From the NCBI GenBank assembly GCA_020725985.1, contig DYTM01000104.1, positions 1 to 5,548 on the forward strand: a stretch of DNA of 5,548 nucleotides. The letters are read 5' to 3'. This stretch comes from Methanomassiliicoccus sp. GTDB lineage: Archaea > Thermoplasmatota > Thermoplasmata > Methanomassiliicoccales > JACIVX01. The notes beneath the pieces are model-generated. The model saw only the letters and a list, made by a program, of their open reading frames with translations. It did no database searches and was not told where the DNA came from. A program made the position numbers and the translations under genes. Below, one piece after another: positions 1 through 4,680 of this stretch (positions are counted from its first letter, which is position 1; each line of letters starts with the position of its first letter).

Positions 1-2
1 GG

Positions 3-119
3 AAGTATCTCGATGGGGAGTGCGTCGATTGCGGGCTGAAGGAGGCTTGCGCCGGAGGATGTCCTCTGTCGAGGGAGCACGGAGACTATGCCTGCCTCGA
101 CATTCACTCTTCTCTTTGA
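3..119 (+). CDS. Radical SAM protein, C-terminal SPASM domain (partial, 5' end outside window)
   Basis: The frame opening at base 3 is read to TGA at 117-119 and gives the last 38 residues of a protein whose start lies left of the window. The cysteine pattern C-x2-C-x5-C-x3-C followed by x10-C (cysteine codons at 21, 30, 48, 60 and 93) matches the second half of the SPASM motif, which holds auxiliary 4Fe-4S clusters in radical SAM enzymes that mature peptides, activate sulfatases or modify cofactors. The GGCP stretch after the third cysteine is typical of SPASM C-termini. The substrate cannot be told, because the radical SAM core and the upstream neighbours are not visible. The last 16 bases overlap the end of the convergent methyltransferase gene. 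Assignment to the SPASM class is fairly firm for so short a fragment; the exact family is unknown. Confidence 0.72.
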   Translation, partial: KYLDGECVDCGLKEACAGGCPLSREHGDYACLDIHSSL

Positions 120-784
120 GTCTCCATTCCCGGATGCTTCCTGGCGACGGCGTAGAAGATGGGACTGTACTGGAAGAGATGACCGAGGCGAAGCGACTCC
201 TCCCACGCCGTCCTCGCACTCATCAGTTCCGTGTCCCTCTCCGAGGGACCGAGCGGCTGGATCCAGCTCCACTCGTCCTCTGTCTCCCGCTCCAATCTCT
301 CCAAATTCCAGACCCCGGGATGAACCCCGACCTCAGCCTTCATTCCAGCCTCGGCGAAGCGCGCCCTCAGCCTCCTCCCGATCAAGGGGTCGGCGCCCTC
401 ATCCCTCAATCGGGCAATGAGTCTGTTGGTCAGGATTCCCACTTCATCTGGATAGTCCACTCTGCCCCCGAAGTCAGGCTCTGCCAGGCAGAGCACGAAG
501 TCCTTTGTCACCCGCTTCATCTCAGCCAGAGCCGCGGACGGATCGGGGAGCCACAAAAGGAGGAAGGAACAGTAGACGATGTCGAATGAATCATCCCCGA
601 ATGGGAGGTTCGTCGCCTCGGCAAGGACGACCTCCTTGTTCCGTGAGTTGGCCGCCAGGACCATATCCCTGTCTTTGTCGATCCCCGTCACGCTCCCAAC
701 TGGAATCAAGTCCATGACAAAGCCTGGCCCGCAACCCGCGTCCAGAGCCGATAGCTCGTTGGCGCTTCGAGTGAAAGGAAGCAC
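104..784 (-). CDS. Class I SAM-dependent methyltransferase (Methyltransf_11 type), 5' end probably frame-broken
   Basis: A soluble SAM-dependent methyltransferase of unknown substrate. Read from the GTG at 784 it has 226 residues. Motif I is D15-A-G-C-G-P-G21, which binds SAM. An acidic D36 at the end of strand 2 would hold the SAM ribose. The segment N59-L-P-F-G-D-D-S-F-D68 followed by a hydrophobic strand is the usual post-motif of the UbiE/Methyltransf_11 group. The GTG lies only 14 codons before motif I, which is too close for this fold: an N-terminal helix is normally present. The same frame stays open upstream to a TAG at 908-910 but offers no ATG, GTG or TTG there. A missing N-terminus in another frame (785-891) explains this. 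The end overlaps the convergent SPASM gene by 16 bases. The fold is confident; the substrate and true start are not. Confidence 0.85.
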   Translation of the reverse strand: MLPFTRSANELSALDAGCGPGFVMDLIPVGSVTGIDKDRDMVLAANSRNKEVVLAEATNLPFGDDSFDIVYCSFLLLWLPDPSAALAEMKRVTKDFVLCLAEPDFGGRVDYPDEVGILTNRLIARLRDEGADPLIGRRLRARFAEAGMKAEVGVHPGVWNLERLERETEDEWSWIQPLGPSERDTELMSARTAWEESLRLGHLFQYSPIFYAVARKHPGMETQREE

Positions 785-891
785 CTGCCTGGAGATGATC
801 TCCGACCAGGATTGCCTGAGCCAGGAGACTTGACGTCTCAGCTGGGTCTCAAGCAGGTCACGGTCCAGCGCGATTTCCCCCTCAGCACCAT
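785..891 (-). other. Likely true 5' end of the methyltransferase gene, one base out of frame
   Basis: An ATG at 891-889 lies downstream of an AGGAGG at 909-904 but is read in a different frame from the methyltransferase body, stopping after 17 codons. If the run of five Gs (plus-strand CCCCC at 877-881) had one more G, or if the ribosome slipped back one base there, the reading would join the body frame. It would then start MVLRGEIALDRDLLETQL and continue through a tryptophan-containing helix into motif I. That gives a protein of about 262 residues with the helical N-terminus expected of this fold. Possible causes are a homopolymer error in the assembly, a real inactivating deletion, or a -1 frameshift. 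The sequence alone does not choose between them, although an error or recent deletion is the simplest. Confidence 0.55.
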
Positions 892-903
892 CACTTGGTC
901 TGC

Positions 904-916
904 CCTCCTAAATACC
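904..916 (-). promoter_or_regulatory. Ribosome binding site and possible TATA element of the methyltransferase gene
   Basis: On the minus strand, AGGAGG at 909-904 lies 12 bases before the ATG at 891 (9 before a GTG at 894). This supports a start near 891 rather than the GTG at 784. The overlapping TATTTAG (about 914-908) resembles a weak archaeal TATA box, but a box that close would give an almost leaderless message lacking the AGGAGG, so the two readings compete. The ribosome site is the more convincing. Confidence 0.4.
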
Positions 917-1082
917 TTCTGGGAAACGCAAAGGTGCTCCTGCTTGTGAGAATGGATCCTGGGTTGCATAGCCATCGCGAATTCCGATGCGCCTCGACTC
1001 ATGTGGCCACCATCGTTTCGCGTACTTTGAACTGAACAAAGTGTAACAGAAATCACAACTGACCTTCAATGTGTGTGAGATT
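917..1082. other. Divergent intergenic region, no gene seen
   Basis: Between the methyltransferase start and the operon control elements both strands offer only short or unconvincing frames. They have no recognisable motif, and a plus-strand ATG frame ending at about 1044 is only 19 codons long. Part of this stretch probably holds the leftward promoter. Composition becomes AT-richer from about 1020 onward, as expected for a promoter region in this genome. Confidence 0.5.
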
Positions 1083-1122
1083 TGTTCCATATTAACGGAC
1101 CTTAACAATTGACCTTGGAACA
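1083..1122. promoter_or_regulatory. Candidate operator: inverted repeat with GACCTT direct repeats
   Basis: TGTTCCA (1083-1089) and TGGAACA (1116-1122) form a perfect 7-base inverted repeat with a 26-base spacer. The spacer and flank carry TTAAC twice (1092-1096, 1102-1106) and GACCTT at 1098-1103 and 1111-1116, with a third GACCTT at 1061-1066. The block ends 26 bases before the TATA box of the rightward operon, where an archaeal activator or a regulator shared with the leftward gene could bind. Regulatory function is inferred from position and repeats only. Confidence 0.3.
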
Positions 1123-1148
1123 TTGTTGCAATTAGGATGAGACAATCC

Positions 1149-1156
1149 TTAAATAT
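1149..1156 (+). promoter_or_regulatory. TATA box of the methyltransferase/four-cysteine operon
   Basis: TTAAATAT fits the archaeal TATA consensus. Transcription would start about 25 bases downstream, near 1175-1180, giving a leader of roughly 10 to 15 bases before the ATG at 1191. This places the upstream in-frame ATG at 1137 outside the message and so decides the start at 1191. An AGGAGG at 1170-1175 and an AGGGG at 1179-1183 precede the start; only the second is surely in such a short leader. Confidence 0.6.
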
Positions 1157-1190
1157 CCTGAAAGACAGTAGGAGGACTAGGGGATACAAA

Positions 1191-2309
1191 ATGGGCTACG
1201 AAGAGCTGTTTCCAGGAATGGACATGAAGTGGCATGCAAATGCCACGAAGCGATTCGCTACCCCGTTTGTCGATGTACCGCATGACAGGATCGACGTAGA
1301 CCCGATCATATTGTCGCATGCAGCCGTTGCATGCGGCTATACGATCAGGGATTTCTACGAGAAGCCTGAGCTGGGCATCCACTGCGTCGGCTACATATCC
1401 CATCTGTACGATCTGTTGCCGGTGACGCACTGGTTCTACTCCTTGCCCTGGTGCAGGGAGCTCGGCCTGACCTTGCAGTACAAGGACACGCTGCCGCCGA
1501 TCTCCACGGGTCCGATAATCTCGGAGCCGGGCCAGACGGACAACCTTCGCGTCCCTGACGTGAACGAGCTGATGAAGGGTCACACCCTTCCCGAGTTCAT
1601 CAGGATGTACGAGTATGTCGCGAAGAACCTCCCGATGACCCTGGTCCCGATATCGTACGGGTTCGATCTGGTCGGCGCGGCCGCTGAGCTGTGCGGTGTT
1701 GAGAACTTCATCATGTGGACCTTCACTGAGCCGAAAGCGGCCCACAACTTGGTGAAGACATACACCGACACCTCGGTGAACGGAGCGATCGGGTTGGCGA
1801 ACAAGTTCGGCATGGCGATGTTGATCGTCGGTTCAGTTCTGGCGAACAATGACATATTCTCCGACGAGACCGTCAAGGAGTATTCGGCGGAGTATATGAA
1901 GCGCTACGTGGACAAGGCGTTCAGAGGGGGAGCAGGACCTCAGCTGTTCTATCACCTGTGCGGTAACCACCAGACCGACTACAAGGTGTTCAAAGACACC
2001 CTGTTCTGGTCACCCTTCACCGTCATCCACATCGGGTACTCCGGCAGGGACTCGTTCCCGTCCGCGCTCCTGGAGCAGGAGTACGGGAACAGGGCGACCA
2101 TCATGGGCTCCGTGGACACGAAGCTGATGATCAACCCGAACCCGAAGGTCGTATACGAGCAGTCGAAAGCGCAGATATTGGCTGGGCGTGACAGCCCGAA
2201 GGGATACATCCTCGGTACCTCTTGCGAGACCCCGCCGTACACGCTCCCAGGTAACCTCCTGGCGATGGTGAAAGCCGCCAGGGACGTCGGAACGTACGGG
2301 ACATGGTGA
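1191..2309 (+). CDS. MtaA/CmuA-like methyltransferase, uroporphyrinogen decarboxylase superfamily
   Basis: A 372-residue cytoplasmic protein of the URO-D superfamily, COG0407-like. The branch is set by the zinc site H255-x-C257 (in a HLCG motif) with C345 near the C-terminus (in TSCETPPYTLPGN). This is the H-x-C...C arrangement with which methylcobamide:CoM methyltransferases (MtaA, MtbA) bind zinc to activate a thiol. True uroporphyrinogen decarboxylases lack it. The family relation predicts methyl transfer between a corrinoid and a thiol or other acceptor. No corrinoid-binding protein or substrate-specific MtaB/MttB partner is in the window, so both substrates are open, and coenzyme M is only a guess. 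The start is set by the TATA box at 1149-1156. The gene is followed after 9 bases by the four-cysteine gene, so the two are probably co-transcribed and co-translated. Family placement is firm; the reaction is inferred. Confidence 0.88.
   Translation: MGYEELFPGMDMKWHANATKRFATPFVDVPHDRIDVDPIILSHAAVACGYTIRDFYEKPELGIHCVGYISHLYDLLPVTHWFYSLPWCRELGLTLQYKDTLPPISTGPIISEPGQTDNLRVPDVNELMKGHTLPEFIRMYEYVAKNLPMTLVPISYGFDLVGAAAELCGVENFIMWTFTEPKAAHNLVKTYTDTSVNGAIGLANKFGMAMLIVGSVLANNDIFSDETVKEYSAEYMKRYVDKAFRGGAGPQLFYHLCGNHQTDYKVFKDTLFWSPFTVIHIGYSGRDSFPSALLEQEYGNRATIMGSVDTKLMINPNPKVVYEQSKAQILAGRDSPKGYILGTSCETPPYTLPGNLLAMVKAARDVGTYGTW
1229..1246 (+). repeat. Perfect 7-bp hairpin with GCAA tetraloop inside the coding start
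   Basis: GTGGCAT (1229-1235) pairs perfectly with ATGCCAC (1240-1246) across GCAA, a GNRA-class tetraloop that is unusually stable in RNA. It covers codons 13 to 19 of the methyltransferase gene. It may slow early translation or protect the message. A chance product of the codons for W-H-A-N-A-T cannot be excluded. Confidence 0.4.
1315..1335 (+). repeat. Perfect 8-bp inverted repeat with 5-base loop in coding sequence
   Basis: CGCATGCA (1315-1322) and TGCATGCG (1328-1335) are exact reverse complements around GCCGT. It is the second strong stem within the first 150 bases of the methyltransferase message. The shared GCATGCA core is also present in the first hairpin (1232-1238). A structural or regulatory role is speculative. 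Confidence 0.4.
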
Positions 2310-2314
2310 GGTGA
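2308..2314 (+). promoter_or_regulatory. Strong ribosome binding site overlapping the upstream stop codon
   Basis: GAGGTGA closely matches the complement of the archaeal 16S rRNA tail and ends 4 bases before the ATG at 2319. It overlaps the TGA of the methyltransferase gene, which ties translation of the four-cysteine gene to the same message and confirms its start. Confidence 0.65.
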
Positions 2315-2318
2315 GAAA

Positions 2319-2777
2319 ATGGACGTGAAGATTCCGAACGAAGTCATGGAAGTGATTGGGAAGAGGGGCATCAAGGAAGCGGATGTCAAAGACGTCGTCA
2401 TGACGGCCGAGTCCGCGAAGAAGAAGCTCAAGTCCAACGGCAGGAACCTCGCCAAGAAGAAGATCGGGGATGTCACGGTGTACGTCGACTACGAGCTGGA
2501 AAAAGGCATTCTCAAGGAGCATGCGAACGTCAAGAGCGCATACTCCCACAGGATGTCGCTCGGGGACATCGTGAACGCCACCGACAAGACGAACTGGATC
2601 TGCGTTCACTGCGGGGAGCCAGCCATGGCCGGCCACGTTGCGATGACCTACATGCAGGTCACGAGGAACGGGCCCGCCGTCGTCTGCCAGAAGTGCAAGG
2701 ACTCCTGGGTGGAGGAGTATCTGGCCACGAAGACGCTTGCCGCGGCAGAGGGACTGTTCGAGAAGAAGCGCGCCTAA
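2319..2777 (+). CDS. Small four-cysteine protein paired with the MtaA-like methyltransferase
   Basis: A 152-residue soluble protein whose family I do not recognise by name. The first 45 residues are charged and lysine-rich and look helical. The middle (about 50-80) looks like a beta-rich segment running through Y57 and the YSHRM stretch at 75-79. The C-terminal part carries C95-x2-C98 and C123-x2-C126, spaced as in a treble-clef or zinc-ribbon site for zinc, or less likely an Fe-S cluster. No signal peptide or membrane segment is visible. It follows the methyltransferase after 9 bases, with a strong ribosome site overlapping that gene's stop, so an obligate functional partnership is likely. 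It could be a small subunit, a metal donor or an electron carrier for the methyl-transfer reaction. It is a clear real gene (start, ribosome site, codon use, terminator after it); its function is unknown. Confidence 0.85.
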   Translation: MDVKIPNEVMEVIGKRGIKEADVKDVVMTAESAKKKLKSNGRNLAKKKIGDVTVYVDYELEKGILKEHANVKSAYSHRMSLGDIVNATDKTNWICVHCGEPAMAGHVAMTYMQVTRNGPAVVCQKCKDSWVEEYLATKTLAAAEGLFEKKRA

Positions 2778-2787
2778 ACCCATTCAA

Positions 2788-2836
2788 GGCCGCATATGCG
2801 GCCCTATCTCATTCTTTTCTCTTTCCTCTAGGTGGC
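2788..2836 (+). terminator. Probable terminator: palindrome plus T/C-rich tract
   Basis: GGCCGCATATGCGGCC (2788-2803) is a perfect 16-base palindrome that can fold as a 6-bp GC-rich stem with an ATAT loop, beginning 11 bases after the stop of the four-cysteine gene. A pyrimidine stretch with runs of T (2811-2831) follows. Archaeal termination relies mainly on T-tracts, so the tract may matter more than the stem. Confidence 0.5.
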
Positions 2837-2919
2837 CCGATCTCGTCAATCTGGCACGACCTCGATTTGTCCTTCAGAAAAGTAGAAATGTGTCGAATCC
2901 TTAGGGGCACTTCATCTCT

Positions 2920-2923
2920 GGTG
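2920..2923 (+). promoter_or_regulatory. Ribosome binding site fixing the radical SAM gene start
   Basis: GGTG lies 6 bases before the ATG at 2930. The candidates at 2888 (ATG) and 2921 (GTG) have no comparable site, and the sequence they would add does not look conserved. No clear TATA box is visible between the terminator and this site. Confidence 0.4.
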
Positions 2924-2929
2924 TCGGTC

Positions 2930-4297
2930 ATGAGCGAGATCATCGGAAAAACCGAGAGCCTTTGCCCCGAGTGCTTGAAGACGATTCCCGCGGAGAAGAT
3001 CGCCGAGGATGACGAGATCTACCTCGTCAAGACGTGCCCCGATCACGGCAGCTTCAAGTCCCTTATCTGGAGGGGCGTGGCAGACTACAAGGATCTGGAG
3101 CGGTACGCATGCGTACACTCCAAGGCGCCGAGGATAGCGGTCAAGGAAAGCGGTACCTGCCCTGAGGTCTGCGGCCTATGCCCGGACCACCAGCAGCACA
3201 CCTGCCTGGTTGTGCTCGAGATCACCAACTCCTGCAACCTGAAATGCCCCATCTGCTTCGCGAGCGCAAACGAGCGATATCGTTTCCATCCCTCCATGGA
3301 CGAGATCAGGGGGATGTTCCAGACGATTGTGGACTACGTTCAACATCCTATTGCCGTCCAGATCAGCGGCGGAGAGCCGACGATCAGAGACGATCTGCCT
3401 GATGTCGTCAGAATGGGGAAGAGCATGGGCGTGGACTACATCGAGGTGAACACCAACGCCGTCAGGCTGGCCGAGGATATCGAGTACCTCAAGAAGATCA
3501 AGGAGGCCGGCGTGGACTCGCTCTACTTCTCCTTCGACGGTGTCACAGGGGACGTGTTCATGAAGACCTGCGGCAGGGATCTGTTCGCCATCAAGGTCAA
3601 AGCGCTCGAGAACTGCGCGAGCGTGGGAATGGGCGTCACCCTCGTGACTGTGGTTTCCCCGGGCATCAACCTTCATCAGGTGGGCGATGTGATCAATTTC
3701 GCCAAGAAGTGGATTCCGACGGTGAAGGGGATACACTTCCAGCCGCTGAGCTACTTCGGCAGGTATCCTATTGTCCCGAAGGACGAGGACAGGGTGGTGC
3801 TGCCGGACCTCCTGAAGGAGATAGAGAAGCAGACGAACGGCGAGCTGAGAGCGGACAATTTCATCCCCACCTCCTGCGCCAACGTTCACTGCGACGCCAA
3901 GTCGATGTCCATCCTGATGGAGGACGGCTCCCTCTTCCCGCTCACTCAGCGCGCCCTCGGGCCTCCAAGGGAAACGAAGGACGTCGCCTCCAAGACTCGA
4001 AAGGAGATATGCGACCTCTGGAGGTACATCGAGGAGTCGATCGGGACCGCAGGCCAGGACGACTTGGATGGCACATGGCTTGGGTTCATCGAGAGGGCCA
4101 AGTCAAGGTATCTGACGGTCTCATCCATGCCATTCCAGGACGTGTGGAACGTAGAGACCGAAAGGCTCCGCAACTGCTGCATTCACACCGTCACGCCGGA
4201 CGGCCGGCTGATCCCGTTCTGCCTGTTCAACATCAACAGCCTGAACGGCGGAACGCTCTACAGGCACGAGATATTCTCGAAGTTCAAGAAGGGCTAG
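2930..4297 (+). CDS. Tes/MJ0619-like radical SAM enzyme (COG1964; tetraether lipid synthase family)
   Basis: A 455-residue radical SAM enzyme. The SAM-cleaving cluster motif is C102-x3-C106-x2-C109 in a CNLKCPIC segment, and G147-G-E-P150 binds the SAM amino group. In front are C12-x2-C15 with C36 in a CPDHG segment, as in a rubredoxin-like site, and a second C77-x3-C81-x2-C84. The C-terminal part adds C316, C321, C416, C417 and C431, candidates for a further cluster. This order, including the doubled CX3CX2C, is that of MJ0619, identified as tetraether lipid synthase, which couples two archaeol tails by a C-C bond; the same protein had earlier been proposed to methylate a methanopterin precursor. 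The gene stands alone between a terminator and a convergent gene. Paralogues of unknown substrate are common, so Tes activity is likely but not proven. Confidence 0.82.
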   Translation: MSEIIGKTESLCPECLKTIPAEKIAEDDEIYLVKTCPDHGSFKSLIWRGVADYKDLERYACVHSKAPRIAVKESGTCPEVCGLCPDHQQHTCLVVLEITNSCNLKCPICFASANERYRFHPSMDEIRGMFQTIVDYVQHPIAVQISGGEPTIRDDLPDVVRMGKSMGVDYIEVNTNAVRLAEDIEYLKKIKEAGVDSLYFSFDGVTGDVFMKTCGRDLFAIKVKALENCASVGMGVTLVTVVSPGINLHQVGDVINFAKKWIPTVKGIHFQPLSYFGRYPIVPKDEDRVVLPDLLKEIEKQTNGELRADNFIPTSCANVHCDAKSMSILMEDGSLFPLTQRALGPPRETKDVASKTRKEICDLWRYIEESIGTAGQDDLDGTWLGFIERAKSRYLTVSSMPFQDVWNVETERLRNCCIHTVTPDGRLIPFCLFNINSLNGGTLYRHEIFSKFKKG

Positions 4298-4599
4298 CGG
4301 GAGGTCTTCTTCCCCACGCTCTTGTGGTAGTTGCCGATGATCTGGTTCATGTAGGCCGAGATCTCCTTCTGCCGCTGGTCGGTGTTGACAATGAGCTGCC
4401 GCAGAGGGAACTCGAAATCGCATCTCGGGCATCGGGCGAGCTCGCAGCTTGTCGCCGCCTTCCTGCATCCCCTGCAGGCGATCGCCCTGGACTGGAATAG
4501 ACTGAAATTGTTGCCGCAGCGGGGGCAGGTCACCTGCTTCGTCGTGTTCATAAGGTTGGGAGTCACACCCATCTGTCTCATGTGCGGCGTCAGTACCAT
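4294..4599 (-). CDS. Small multi-cysteine zinc-ribbon protein
   Basis: A 101-residue soluble protein. Seven cysteines lie in C25-x2-C28, C42-x2-C45, C52 and C57-x2-C60. The first two pairs make a classic zinc ribbon; the C52/C57/C60 group may share or bind a second metal. The C-terminal 40 residues are polar and probably helical. The spacing C-x2-C-x6-C-x4-C-x2-C resembles small cysteine-rich proteins found near FeoA/FeoB iron transport genes in archaea, but no such gene is in the window, so that is a weak lead. The start at 4599 is chosen over the in-frame ATG at 4626 because GGAGGAGG (4614-4607) lies 7 bases before it and the TATA box at 4643-4635 predicts transcription starting downstream of 4626. 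Its TAG shares the CTAG at 4294-4297 with the stop of the convergent radical SAM gene. Confidence 0.8.
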   Translation of the reverse strand: MVLTPHMRQMGVTPNLMNTTKQVTCPRCGNNFSLFQSRAIACRGCRKAATSCELARCPRCDFEFPLRQLIVNTDQRQKEISAYMNQIIGNYHKSVGKKTSR

Positions 4600-4606
4600 C
4601 TTGGTT

Positions 4607-4643
4607 CCTCCTCCCCCAGTGAGCATTTCGCGCGTATATATAA
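4607..4643 (-). promoter_or_regulatory. Promoter and ribosome binding site of the zinc-ribbon gene
   Basis: TTATATATA at 4643-4635 is a near-ideal archaeal TATA box. Transcription should start about 25 bases on, near 4614, so the short leader would begin at the GGAGGAGG ribosome site (4614-4607). The spacing of TATA box, ribosome site and ATG at 4599 is self-consistent. The box lies only about 40 bases from the stop of the DUF169 gene on the same strand, so the zinc-ribbon gene has its own promoter. Confidence 0.7.
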
Positions 4644-4680
4644 TCTCGCCGGGAGCCTCGGGCGCTCATTCAGCTTCCGC

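Noticed and set aside
20..589. Long plus-strand open frame of 189 codons
   Set aside because: It runs antisense to the methyltransferase body, is rich in R, P and S as expected of a shadow frame, and has no motif; the minus-strand frame has clear SAM-binding motifs.
838..1056. 72-codon minus-strand frame upstream of the methyltransferase
   Set aside because: Most of it shows no family features; only its last 18 codons, from the ATG at 891, are of interest as the frame-broken methyltransferase start.
1137..1190. Upstream ATG adding 18 residues to the MtaA-like protein
   Set aside because: The TATA box at 1149-1156 would lie inside it, there is no ribosome site before 1137, and the added residues are not family-like.
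2010..2783. 257-codon minus-strand frame opposite the operon
   Set aside because: It covers two well-supported plus-strand genes, has shadow-like composition rich in V, R, D and L, and contains no recognisable domain.
2693..2929. N-terminal extension of the radical SAM enzyme by 79 residues
   Set aside because: It overlaps the four-cysteine gene and crosses the terminator palindrome; family members begin close to the CPEC segment, and GGTG at 2920-2923 supports 2930.
3176..3889. 237-codon minus-strand frame opposite the radical SAM gene
   Set aside because: It is a shadow frame of a gene with unmistakable Cys motifs, with the H, V, D, L-rich composition such shadows have here.
4600..4626. 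Start of the zinc-ribbon protein at the ATG at 4626
   Set aside because: The predicted transcription start near 4614 lies downstream of it, and the GGAGGAGG site serves the ATG at 4599.
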